A stretch of DNA of 50,864 nt from assembly GCA_030448185.1 (NCBI GenBank), contig JAUJNL010000036.1, forward strand, positions 1-50,864, in the 5' to 3' direction. Made by a program: the position numbers and the translations under genes. Source of the DNA: Cytophagales bacterium. GTDB lineage: Bacteria; Bacteroidota; Bacteroidia; Cytophagales; 172606-1. This document shows, piece after piece, positions 37,281-45,610 of this stretch. The notes beneath the pieces are model-generated. The model ran no database searches and was not told the DNA's origin. It saw only the letters and a list, made by a program, of their open reading frames with translations. Every line of letters begins with the position of its first letter. Positions within the stretch are counted from its first letter, which is position 1.

Positions 37281-38368
37281 TTATGGCAGCATATGCGAAA
37301 TGTTATTGGGGATGATCATAATGGTATGCATACCCTTTTCATTAGGGCTTTCAACATGGATACTCGCGTTTTGGCGTTCAATAGCCTGCTTGACACTGTA
37401 CTTCCCTAGTCCTGAACCATCGGATTGATCGGAAGCCCTGAAAAACATATTGGTAATTTGTTGTAGCTGATCCTTTTTCATACCCGTTCCATTATCCTGA
37501 AAAATTATTTCCCCCTGCTCTTGAGTAATGGTGATGGTAATATTCAAAAACTATTTTTTTCATAAACATCTTGGTATTTAATGGCATTTGAAATCAGGTT
37601 TTGGAAAATAATCCTTAGTCTTAATTCATCACTATAGAGTTGGTCACTAGCGGTCAGGTTACAGGTTACCTTTACTTTGTCAAAACCCTTTACATACTCT
37701 AAGTCTTCCAGGCAGTCTTTAATCAGGTAATTAAAATCGATTAGCTTATGAGCCACCTCCAAGCGGGTGTTTTTTAAGTAATTGAGCATTAGTTGCAGGA
37801 AATTATCCAGCTTCAGGACCCGGTTCTCTACCAGAAAAATGTATTCTCCAATCGCTTTGGGAATGTTTTCAATTTTGATCAGGTTAATAAGGCCCAGAAT
37901 GGTAGTCAAGGGAGATCGCAGATCATGGGAGGTGCGGTAAACAAACTGATCCAACTCAAAATTGCGTTCTTTTAATTCACTCAAAGCAGTTTCCAGGGCT
38001 TGAGTCGTTGCTTTCTGTTCGCTTAGGTCGGTTACTACTTCAATAGCGTAATAGAGAGCCAACCGCTCATCATACTGGATCGAAACGTTCTGCAGCCCCC
38101 AGATCACCTGACCCGACCTTTTGAGGTATCTTTTCTCATTCTCATACTTTTTCGTTTCGTGAATTTGCATCAAATGCACCATTTCCGCGACCTTATCATG
38201 ATCATCCGGATGGATTATAGTTTTTAATTCTTTGTTTAAGAGCTCTTCCGGGGTATAGTCCAATAATTGACAGTACCTAGGGTTAACCTCCTGAATAATA
38301 CCTTTTTCATTAATAAAAGCAATTCCCGAAGGAGAATTCTCAAACAATTGAAGGAATCTGTTTTTCAC
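37281..38368 (-). pseudogene. PAS-domain sensor histidine kinase, frameshifted near the ATPase domain
   Basis: The first frame opens at a GTG (38368) with a PAS domain (FENSPSGIAFINEKGIIQEVN, then HPDDHDKVAEMV) and a PAC tail (IWGLQNVSIQYDERLALYY). A HisKA segment (FVYRTSHDLRSPLTTILGLI, with the His) and the start of the ATPase (IIFQNLISNAIKYQDVYEK, N-box) follow. One T is missing at about 37550, after which the rest continues in the other frame: DNGTGMKKDQ, FFRASDQSDGSGLG, GMHTIMI. The joined protein is about 360 residues, cytosolic and probably light/redox/ligand-sensing through PAS. Upstream codons (TRYLV) suggest the true start may be a little earlier. Confidence 0.85.
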
Positions 38369-38689
38369 CAGATAGCGGGTAAAGGGTTTATTAAAATTAT
38401 CCCTGGTTTGTCCCTGACCTGTTCAGGAGATCAGGTTTTTTTGAGGCGTTTAACCCTACCTTATACTAGGGTTACGCTAGGGTTACGTGAAGGATTTTGA
38501 TAATCCGAAAAAGTAGCAGAATCCTGTATCACCAGGAATCTGACAGTAGATCTACAGGTTACTGCGGGTAACTTCCGGGAGCTTTCCGCTGGAAATGTCC
38601 TTGCCCACCCGGCCATTTGTTTGTAGGAATTTATTTTTCTCGGCGGTTAATGAAAATACATTTGGCCCGTCAAATACAAGCAAGAACTT

Positions 38690-39222
38690 TCATTTTACAA
38701 ACTGAATCCAAACGGAGTTAAACGCAAGCTTCCCGGTATCGTGGAGTGAATTTTCCAGTTGCAGGACTGCATCAATGTGCGTTTTAGCTGAATCAACGTG
38801 TATGTACTGAGTCCCTGCATAAAATTCTCCGGTAATCCTAACCACCGCCTCAACGGGATGTTGTTCAAAAAAGGATTTTAGAGGTCCCGAAGCTGGATGG
38901 AAGGCCCCATCCGGCTCAATTTGTTCAACCTTGAGAACAAGACTTCCATCTTCCCGGTAATTAAGATTTGTTTTTTACTACTGCTTACTTTTAATCCTAT
39001 ACCCATCACAACTGGGTTGTTTTTGGCTAATTTAATTTCCCGCCGGCCATCCTTATCCTTAATATCAACATCTACGGCCAAGAAGGAACCTTCACGATTG
39101 GGCTTTGAAACCTCCCTTACCCTAAGAAACTCTATCGTTTTTCCATCTTTTTCAACGGAAAGAGTCCCATGGGTTCCAATCAACTTATCTGAACCTAGTA
39201 TCACTGCACAATCGGTCATCAT
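38690..39222 (-). pseudogene. Hypothetical protein, frameshifted
   Basis: The first frame (39222 to 38878) reads AVILGSDKLIGTHGTLSVEK, IEFLRVREVSKPNREG and LAKNNPVVMGIGLKVSS. A one-base shift near 38890 leads to a second frame that continues naturally: GPLKSFFEQHPVEAVVRITG, YAGTQYIHVDSAKTH, NSVWIQFVK. The total is about 175 residues. No family is recognised; it is soluble and strand-rich. It is the first of four consecutive small minus-strand genes up to 40654. Confidence 0.5.
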
Positions 39223-39615
39223 GGTTTATTAATTAAAAAATGGAGCGTAAAAAATTCCTATATCGGGAGGTCGGTTTCTACTACCGTGTTAAAGTCGGGT
39301 TTAGTGGCTGGATCAGACTTCTTCCAGTACCGCTGCTACTGTAATAGCGTAGAAGCGCCAAGCAGAAAAGTTAATTCAGACGACTCTTGTGATTGAACTT
39401 CCGGGGTGACTGCCGTGAAATCACCCCCGGAAGAACCCATCTTATTACTGCCGGAACGCTGGTTATTTTCAGGCTAATGGTCTTTGATGAAACTGACTCC
39501 GTTTTATTTTCACTTGATCAAAGTCTAAAGTCAATTTCTGACTTTGTACTTCTATAGTCACTCTCAACCGACCTTTATCATCAGATCAGTAGCATTCCTG
39601 GTACCACGGGCATCG

Positions 39616-39780
39616 CTACTTTTTATGTTTCTTCTTGGAGGATGATTGTTTGGTCATTGAATCCTCGCGGGAACCAGGAGCATTTCCGCCCAGATTCTTT
39701 TGCTTAGTATCATCTACGACCTGAATCTTATGCGAGTCTTGCTGTAAAGACTTTTTATAATCGCTGTTATCTTTTGACAT
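39616..39780 (-). CDS. Small basic hydrophilic protein, 54 residues
   Basis: The ATG at 39780 is preceded by purine-poor AT sequence and the frame stops at 39616. The product is wholly hydrophilic: MSKDNSDYKKSLQQDSHKIQ at the start, a central VVDDTKQKNLGGNAPGSRED, and a Ser/Lys tail (TKQSSSKKKHKK). No membrane segment or signal is present and disorder is likely. The basic tail may bind nucleic acid or acidic partners. It sits in a run of small genes on the same strand. Small size makes it uncertain, but composition is protein-like and the ATG is well placed. Confidence 0.5.
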   Translation of the reverse strand: MSKDNSDYKKSLQQDSHKIQVVDDTKQKNLGGNAPGSREDSMTKQSSSKKKHKK

Positions 39781-39888
39781 ATTGGGGGAGGTTAAGGCAT
39801 TATTGCCATTGGGAGTTATAAATAGGAAATGAAATTGAGCCGGCTTTGGATGGTTTGTATTTTTTGCTGATTCAATAATGACTGCACG

Positions 39889-40148
39889 CTAATACAGCAA
39901 TATCTGATCTTGTTCCTCAGGTGATTTTGAAAAAGCTACTTCCCATCCGCCTTCCTTAAGAATTTTGGCCAGATACGTATGAATGTTTTCGTGCTTAAAC
40001 TCAGGAAAAGCCTCCAGTTGAATGGTGAGTTCACCTGCTGGGTATAGGACTGCTCATCGCATTCCTGGATGGCTTCGTTGAGCCTTTCTATGGCGGCACT
40101 GAACGTTTGTAAAAAATATTCTCTTTTGGAAATCAGGGGCGAGTTCAT
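39889..40148 (-). pseudogene. Small hypothetical protein (~85 residues), frameshifted
   Basis: The ATG at 40148 starts SPLISKREYFLQTFSAAIER and LNEAIQECDEQSYTQQ. A one-base change near 40036 moves the continuation, GELTIQLEAFPEFKHENIHT and LAKILKEGGWEVAFSKSPEE, to another frame that stops at 39889. The joined protein is soluble and mainly helical. No family is recognised. It may be intact if the shift is a sequence error. Confidence 0.45.
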
Positions 40149-40279
40149 AGGTTGGTAATAAATTAAACGTGGTTATTGTAACTAAAGAGGTACTTCTTGT
40201 TTTCGGGTAACACCGCGGATCCAGGCCATCTTAGGCATCCTTCAGGGAATGAGGACCATTCTCCCGAACGTCTGCTTAG

Positions 40280-40654
40280 TTAAAAACTGAATATTGTTCT
40301 AACGTTTTTTCTTAACCCGGAGAGCCCGACCTTTTCTCTAGGCTGGCAGTTGGATAACGCCTGACTCAGTAGAAGATGCAGTTGGCCCCGGGCCTGCATA
40401 AAGCCATTGATCTTCTCCACTTTGTCAGTCTTGCCCCAATAGCCTTGCTGGTACTGAACCTGTTCACTGACAAGCCTCCTTAGGATCGTTCTTTTTCGAG
40501 GCTCAAAGAGATCGTTTCCCGGATCTTTAAAACCTTCCAGCAGGGCTATAGATTGCTCAAAAAACTGCTCCAGCAACTTGGCCTGAGGATCAGTAATGGT
40601 AAGGTCGTTAAGCTGGTTATGAATCGTTTGTATATTTTGTAAAGGAGTAGCCAT
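40280..40654 (-). CDS. Hypothetical helical protein, 124 residues
   Basis: ATG start, no signal peptide. The sequence is almost entirely helical with amphipathic repeats (IQTIHNQLNDL, AKLLEQFFEQSIALLEGF, ILRRLVSEQVQYQQGYWGK, GQLHLLLSQALSN). I do not recognise a family. It is the first gene of the run of small minus-strand genes ending at 38690, and its spacing to the next is about 130 bases, so co-transcription is possible but not shown. Confidence 0.55.
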   Translation of the reverse strand: MATPLQNIQTIHNQLNDLTITDPQAKLLEQFFEQSIALLEGFKDPGNDLFEPRKRTILRRLVSEQVQYQQGYWGKTDKVEKINGFMQARGQLHLLLSQALSNCQPREKVGLSGLRKNVRTIFSF

Positions 40655-41482
40655 ACGAAAATTAAAGAAGCAGTGGTTTGAATAAATTATTTAATAAGAA
40701 ATTGTGGTATGGAACATTCTTGGTTCAGGAAAAGGGACAAGCAAGAACGTCTGCGGAGTAGAGTAGACAAGAATAGATCCAGGCTTAAGCAAGCAAGTAC
40801 GGAAAGCAATTACTGATTTTATTTTATGCCCTGATTCTCAGAGAAGCGCTATAAAGGGTAGAAAGACAAAATGAGCTCTTGGCAGGGCATCCAAGTACCG
40901 GCTGAATGAGTCCCGGAATGGGGAAAATAATACACAATGCATCGGTCCTGGATATTTCGGCTGGTCTTCCCTCAATAAAAAGGACGAAAAGGTAAGAACA
41001 AACTGCACTAACAACGGGCTACCAAAAGGTTCGATTCGGGAGACACCACTGAGGTACGTTCTTTCTGCCTTCCATAGACGGCAAAACGTTTCAGGGGAGG
41101 GTTTATTTCTCGCTTTGCTTGCTATCCGAAAACAAGGGCCCTGACATCCTACGGTGGTACCCGCTTTGCCAAACTGACGGGTCGGCCCTGTTGAGTATTA
41201 CGGCTGGATTCACTTTGCTAGTCATTCTGCTCACCTGCTGGCTAGCGAACCAGCAGTGGGTAATCCTCATCGAGCGGCTAGCAGCGCAACTGCTTCTGTT
41301 AATGGTAGAATAAACCCATTGGGGACAGTCCGACTTTTTGTGCAAGCAATTTCAGTATTGCCGCCACCTGGTTCCGTTACTGCTTACTATCTTTACGGGG
41401 ATCAACCGCCCAGCGAAGCTCATTTAGCCATTACCGCTGCAGTAGTATCCCTTCGGAAAGCCAGCAATTTTGATTCAACAAC
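40655..41482. other. Long intergenic region, no supported gene
   Basis: Overlapping frames (41103-41345 minus, 41119-41313 plus, 41256-41564 plus) shadow each other and show no family resemblance. The right end should carry the promoter of the TetR-type regulator. Confidence 0.4.
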
Positions 41483-42088
41483 GTGCCCACTGACTCCCAA
41501 CATACGCCTCTTCCTCTGCCAGACAGCAACTACGTGCTTGACGAGGCGGAACGCCTGTTTTTAGAGCAAGGCTACGCGGGAACCAAATTACGGGAACTGG
41601 CCTCCCGGTTGAAAATCAAACCGGCCTCCTTGTATTATCACGCCCCGGGCGGTAAGGAAGAGCTCTGGCAAATGGTCATTGACCGGGTTTTGAAACGCCA
41701 CCGCAGCCAACTGGTGTCGCTTGCCCAGCAGGCTGATCCTGCGTTTCGTTCTCAATTGACCACTATGGCCGATTGGCTGGTCTCCCAGCCACCCGTCAAT
41801 ATGCTATCGTTAATTACCTCACAATTACAAACTTCCCAAAGCCAAACCTCCGTCCAATTATCCGAACGCATCTACCAGGCTATGATGGAACCGTTCGTAC
41901 AGGTGTTGCAATCAGCTATCGAACGCGGTGAAATACGACCCGTAGCAACTGATCTGGTAGCCGGGGCGCTGATCGTATCCATCAATGGTCTGTTGCCTTT
42001 GGCACATACTGGTCAGTTACCCCGCCCTGCCCGGGAGTTGGCCCACGAACTGATCGACATTTTTCTGGACGGTTTGCGGAGGCAATAA
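41483..42088 (+). CDS. TetR-family transcriptional regulator
   Basis: The protein has 201 residues from a GTG start (M-P-T-D-S-Q). The N-terminal TetR helix-turn-helix is clear: VLDEAERLFLEQGYAGTKLR, ELASRLKIKPASLYYHAPGG, KEELWQMVIDRVL. The helical C-terminal ligand domain has a TetR_C pattern (GEIRPVATDLVAGALIVSING). It is a repressor of a dimeric type that usually controls its own neighbour. A perfect palindrome lies between this gene and tspO (42126-42145) and is the likely operator. The ligand is unknown; TspO suggests a porphyrin or stress-type signal (inference). Confidence 0.93.
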   Translation: MPTDSQHTPLPLPDSNYVLDEAERLFLEQGYAGTKLRELASRLKIKPASLYYHAPGGKEELWQMVIDRVLKRHRSQLVSLAQQADPAFRSQLTTMADWLVSQPPVNMLSLITSQLQTSQSQTSVQLSERIYQAMMEPFVQVLQSAIERGEIRPVATDLVAGALIVSINGLLPLAHTGQLPRPARELAHELIDIFLDGLRRQ

Positions 42089-42125
42089 GCATTTTTTCTA
42101 AAACTTAAAAGAAAACGAAACATTG

Positions 42126-42145
42126 TCTAACTAAAATTAGTTAGA
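42126..42145. promoter_or_regulatory. Palindromic operator, probable TetR-regulator binding site
   Basis: TCTAACTA-AAAT-TAGTTAGA is a perfect 8-bp dyad with a 4-base spacer, 29 bases before the tspO start codon and 38 bases after the regulator's stop. Its size and the conserved GTCTAAC-like half-sites are usual for TetR-family dimers. Binding here would block transcription of tspO. Confidence 0.7.
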
Positions 42146-42173
42146 TATACGATCAACCTAACTTCCCCTAATT

Positions 42174-42731
42174 ATGCCCAACCAAGCAATTTCCAATCAA
42201 CTGGTAGCTTCTTCCGAAAGTCCTGTTTCAACCCTCCTAGCCAAGCGCCCTTACCGATGGTGGCAGGCCGCGCTGGTAGGAGTAGCCGCCAATGCCATCA
42301 GTGCTTTACCGGCTGGTTATAATGGCAATGAAGCTTTCTACAACCACTTTCAGCAACCCGACATTGCGCCTCCTGACTGGGCTTTTGCTCCCGTGTGGCT
42401 TTTCAATAATGTCACTTCCTTGTATGCTGGTTTAACGGTAGCCAATCTACCCAAAGGTACTCCGGGCCGGAAGGCATTTCTGATACTGGAAGGAACCCAG
42501 TGGGTACTCTTTGCTGCTTTTAGTCCATTGTATTTCGGTTTGAAAAGCCCGGTATTGGGGGCCATTGACACCGCTGCTGGTTTAGGAGTAACGACAGCTA
42601 GTTTGGCAGTAGCTACCAGAGTCCACAAAAAAGCGGCATTAGGGATTCTGCCCCGTTTCGTCTGGCTAATGCTGGCCACTTACGTTTCAGTATACGTGGC
42701 GGTTAAAAACTCAGATCCCTTATTTAAGTAA
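42174..42731 (+). CDS. tspO: TspO/MBR family membrane protein (tryptophan-rich sensory protein)
   Basis: The protein has 185 residues with about five transmembrane segments: WWQAALVGVAANAISALPAG, the P-P-D-W-A-F-A-P-V-W-L-F-N-N signature, WVLFAAFSPLYFGLK, VLGAIDTAAGLGVTTASLAV and FVWLMLATYVSVYVAV. The signature after the first loop is the family hallmark. TspO proteins bind porphyrins and related ligands in the membrane and are linked to stress and photo-oxidative responses. The gene is immediately downstream of a TetR regulator and its operator, so it is likely derepressed by a ligand. A strong hairpin follows the stop. Confidence 0.85.
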   Translation: MPNQAISNQLVASSESPVSTLLAKRPYRWWQAALVGVAANAISALPAGYNGNEAFYNHFQQPDIAPPDWAFAPVWLFNNVTSLYAGLTVANLPKGTPGRKAFLILEGTQWVLFAAFSPLYFGLKSPVLGAIDTAAGLGVTTASLAVATRVHKKAALGILPRFVWLMLATYVSVYVAVKNSDPLFK

Positions 42732-42783
42732 GCAGCATACCATCATCATCCTTGCGTATTTCTAGTGAGTAGTGTTCATGTGT

Positions 42784-42836
42784 AGGCTTCTGCCTGAGAG
42801 GTAGTTGCTATGGCAGTAAACCTCAGGCAGAAGCCT
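42784..42836. terminator. Strong 15-bp hairpin after tspO
   Basis: AGGCTTCTGCCTGAG (42784-42798) is perfectly complementary to CTCAGGCAGAAGCCT (42822-42836), with a 23-base loop. No T-run follows, so it may end transcription factor-dependently, protect the tspO transcript 3' end, or be a REP-type palindrome. Confidence 0.55.
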
Positions 42837-42894
42837 TCGGCCAAAGACTAAACCACAATAATTAAAATTAACCAATCCAATCCAGCCCTTCCCG

Positions 42895-43575
42895 ATGGAA
42901 CTTACATTCAGAACTGCCCACCACCATGATTTGGATTTCATTGCCTGGTGTAATTATGCCGCTACCTCGCCAGCACCTGGTTTTTGTTATTGGGATCCAC
43001 TACTGGAAGGTACCCAAACCGAAACAATGCAATTTATCAGGGCCATTTTTCAACACGATGCCTTAGCCTGGGGATCCGTTGAGGATTTTATAGTGGGAGA
43101 GGTAAGTGGTGAGAAGGTATGCGGAGCATCCGGATTTGTGATGGGTCACACGGACTATCGGCCACTTCGCTTGGAGAAGCTACAGCAGGTACAAGCGGCA
43201 TTAGGCTGGAGTGATCATCTGTTACAAACTTTCATCCAAAACTATGAGCAAGTATGGACTAATCCACTGGATGTTACGCTTAAACCCTCCGGAAATTGGA
43301 CAGTTGAATGCCTTGCCGTGCTACCCGAATACCGGGGCCAGGGCGTAGGAGAAAAGCTGCTGGAAGCACTGGCCCACCGAGGAATTCAGAAAGGACACCA
43401 GACGATGGGCATTTCGGTAACGATGGGTAACCAGGCGGCCGAAAAACTCTACCAGAAAGCAGGCTTCAGGCCCTATATTACCTACTGGGAAAGTTATTTT
43501 GAGGGGCAATTTCCGGGAACAATTAAGTACAGTAAACCTTTGATGCCTACTTCCGGACAGTCTGTATGGGGGTAA
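42895..43575 (+). CDS. GNAT-family N-acetyltransferase
   Basis: The protein has 226 residues. Acetyl-CoA-binding motif A is plain in VECLAVLPEYRGQGVGEKLL (around residue 144-155), followed by GISVTMGNQAAEKLYQKAGF, the closing strand and helix of the domain. Residues 1-130 are an unusually long N-terminal part (GFCYWDPLLEGTQ, AWGSVEDFIVGEVSG) that likely determines the substrate. The substrate cannot be predicted. The stop overlaps the start of the next gene by 10 bases, so the two are translationally coupled. Confidence 0.9.
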   Translation: MELTFRTAHHHDLDFIAWCNYAATSPAPGFCYWDPLLEGTQTETMQFIRAIFQHDALAWGSVEDFIVGEVSGEKVCGASGFVMGHTDYRPLRLEKLQQVQAALGWSDHLLQTFIQNYEQVWTNPLDVTLKPSGNWTVECLAVLPEYRGQGVGEKLLEALAHRGIQKGHQTMGISVTMGNQAAEKLYQKAGFRPYITYWESYFEGQFPGTIKYSKPLMPTSGQSVWG

Positions 43576-44141
43576 CAACATGTTATCCGAAAAATCGGCA
43601 GGAGTGGCGAAAATGGCTACTTGAAAATCATCAAAGTAGTCAATCGGTTTGGCTGGTTTATTACAAGTTGAAGAGCCGTACTCCTTCCATTCGCTATAGC
43701 GAAGCGGTAGAAGAGGCGCTGTGTTTCGGTTGGATTGATAGTAAGGTACAACCCATTGATGAAGTAAGTTATAAACAATTGTTTTCGGTCCGCAAGCCCA
43801 GGAGTGTTTGGTCAAAGGTAAACAAAGAGAAGGTTGCTACACTGATTGAGCAGAGGCTCATGACCGATGCGGGGTTTAAGAGCATAGAGACGGCGAAGCA
43901 AAATGGCTCCTGGACTACGCTTGATAAGGCGGAAAATTTAATCTTACCCGATGCTTTGCAAGCAGTGTTTACAACACACGCAGCTGCCGCAAGTTATTTT
44001 CACTCGTTAAGCCGAACAACCAAACGAAATATTTTACAGTGGATTACCTTGGCAAAACGACCGGAAACCGTTCAAAAAAGAGTACAGCAAACGCTGCAGG
44101 CAGCTTTACATAAAACAGTACCCAAACCGTTTAGATCATAA
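43566..44141 (+). CDS. YdeI/OmpD-associated family protein
   Basis: The protein has 191 residues. The family features are visible: RQEWRKWLLENHQSSQSVWL near the start, the conserved YSEAVEEALCFGWIDSK, and WSKVNKEKVATLIEQRLMTD. The C-terminus has paired helices (SYFHSLSRTTKRNILQWITL, AKRPETVQKRVQQTLQAAL) that belong to the bacteriocin-protection (YdeI) C-terminal domain. It is a small cytosolic protein, with a proposed role in stress or antimicrobial tolerance. It begins 10 bases before the acetyltransferase stop, so the two are an operon. Confidence 0.85.
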   Translation: MGVTTCYPKNRQEWRKWLLENHQSSQSVWLVYYKLKSRTPSIRYSEAVEEALCFGWIDSKVQPIDEVSYKQLFSVRKPRSVWSKVNKEKVATLIEQRLMTDAGFKSIETAKQNGSWTTLDKAENLILPDALQAVFTTHAAAASYFHSLSRTTKRNILQWITLAKRPETVQKRVQQTLQAALHKTVPKPFRS

Positions 44142-44389
44142 AACCTAACGCTTTGCCCTGCAACCGCACCACCCCAATTCTTAGCCGCCTTACACTTAGG
44201 AATTACTCTTCTTTTCCCTTTCAGATCATACTGCCGGTGATACCGGTGCCACTCAGCTGAAAAGTACGTTAAAAGGTGATCAAATTCCTCCGCCTTCAGT
44301 CCTGTCAAGGACAAGAATACACCAGGCGGTTGCCGTACCGTTGCTAATGAATACATAGAAAATACGCTAAAACAAGAAAAACCAGCCAC
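44142..44389 (-). pseudogene. Relic of an IS5/DDE-type transposase N-terminus
   Basis: FLSLTGLKAEEFDHLLTYFSAEWHR and YDLKGKRRVIPK strongly recall the N-terminal helix-turn-helix segment of a common Bacteroidota DDE transposase (L-T-G-x-x-x-E-E-F-D-x-L-L...L-x-G-K). The catalytic domain is absent; after GGAVAGQSVRF the frame runs into the antisense of the YdeI gene. It is a fragment left after deletion. No inverted-repeat ends were found. Confidence 0.6.
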
Positions 44390-44952
44390 TATAGAAATTT
44401 AACCGTACTAATCTTTAATATTTGTGCTGATTAGGAAAACTTATTTAGAAAAGACATAATGGTATTTCTAATTCCTGAATATCTTATTGCGGATACAATA
44501 TTCCCAAGGCAGGAAAACTACTTTAGGATTGCCCTATAAAAGTGACTTTCTGACCGGTCGGATGCAGTATTGGCAGAAATAGAATTTGCTGCTTTGTTAA
44601 CACAAAAGCGTACAAGTGGTGGGATAACCAATAAATGGAAAAAACCGCAATTACTCTCCCATTTGAATAGAGTCTTTTTCCAATCTAAAATTTGGCCTTC
44701 ATGGAGGGCATGATCTTTGGTTACCTCAGCAAGGGGGATTGTTTATTGAGGGTTCTATTGCTGCTTTTACGTAGAAGGCGGCCTAAACTTTCGCTTGTTT
44801 TTGGTCATAAGTACTATATTTAAACCAGATAGTAGAATTTAAATCCTGTCTTTAAATTTAGGACGGAGCATACAGAGTTGAACCTATCCTTCCTTTAAAT
44901 TCTATAAACTATGGATAGTATTGTTTCGTTTATCCTTTAAAAGAACCAGCAT
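44390..44952. other. Intergenic, no supported gene
   Basis: AT-rich with no recognisable protein or RNA. The promoter of the small membrane protein gene should be in the last 100 bases. Confidence 0.4.
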
Positions 44953-45168
44953 ATGATTGTTCATATTATTTATATCTTGCTTGTTATCGTTGTATTCATC
45001 ATTGGCTTTATGTTAGGCATTTCCAAAGCGGATGAGCACGATAGGATCGCTGATCAATATGAGAAAGACGATAATCGGGAAGCCAATACTGAAAATGGGA
45101 AGCGAATTATTGAGCAGGCTCGTAACAGAAAGGAAGAGTATTTAAAACAAATAAATAAAGCTCAGTAA
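44953..45168 (+). CDS. Small membrane-anchored protein, 71 residues
   Basis: One N-terminal membrane helix (IVHIIYILLVIVVFIIGFML) is followed by a charged, helical cytosolic or periplasmic tail (DEHDRIADQYEKDDNREANT, RIIEQARNRKEEYLKQINKA). ATG in an AT-rich context with a plausible Bacteroidota promoter region. No family is recognised. Single-helix small proteins like this often modulate larger membrane complexes, but no partner is evident. Confidence 0.55.
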   Translation: MIVHIIYILLVIVVFIIGFMLGISKADEHDRIADQYEKDDNREANTENGKRIIEQARNRKEEYLKQINKAQ

Positions 45169-45409
45169 TTGAAATTATGCTCAGAATTTGGCGTCCAGGC
45201 CGGGACTGGAGTCGGTCCATGGCTTAAGTTGGAGTCTTATGGGTAGAAGAGGTTTTTGAGGAATCATTATTTTTTAGAGAACCACCGTAATCTTCCCCTT
45301 TCAAGGTATTTGATAATTTGTGATTATTCACTTGAAATTCAGTTTTACATCCGCACTGATTAGTTAAGCTTATTCTCTCTCAAGGTCCAATCATGATTGA
45401 AATCAGTCA

Positions 45410-45610
45410 TACAGGCAATTTCTTGATTTTTGTTTAGCGGTAAGTTACGTCACTTTCCTTGTGAATCTTCCGGATCTGCTTGGCCAGCCGTTTATTTTAT
45501 TTACTGCATTTACCTTATAGCCATTTGAGCCAAGTATAAGCCCTACTTTTTGAGACTCGCATCACCTCGCAAACATGGCTAAAGGATATTTTTCTCGGTG
45601 CTGTTGAATG
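45410..45610 (-). pseudogene. IS3-family OrfB relic (N-terminal fragment)
   Basis: Joining two frames gives HREKYPLAMFAR, VMRVSKSRAYTWLKWL and then NKRLAKQIRKIHKESDVTY. These match the helix-turn-helix start of IS3/IS150-type OrfB (x-x-Y-P-x-x-x-M-C-R-x-L-x-V-S-x-S-x-Y-Y-x-W...I-R-x-I-H-x-E-S-x-x-T-Y). Several stops interrupt it and the catalytic domain is missing. It is an old fragment in a gene-poor stretch. Confidence 0.55.

Noticed and set aside
38430..38500. Direct repeats CTAGGGTTACG as a CRISPR-like or iteron array
   Set aside because: Only two short copies with no spacers of constant size; not enough for CRISPR or an origin.
41103..41345. Overlapping frames on both strands before the TetR regulator
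   Set aside because: They shadow each other and have unlikely composition; none resembles a protein family.
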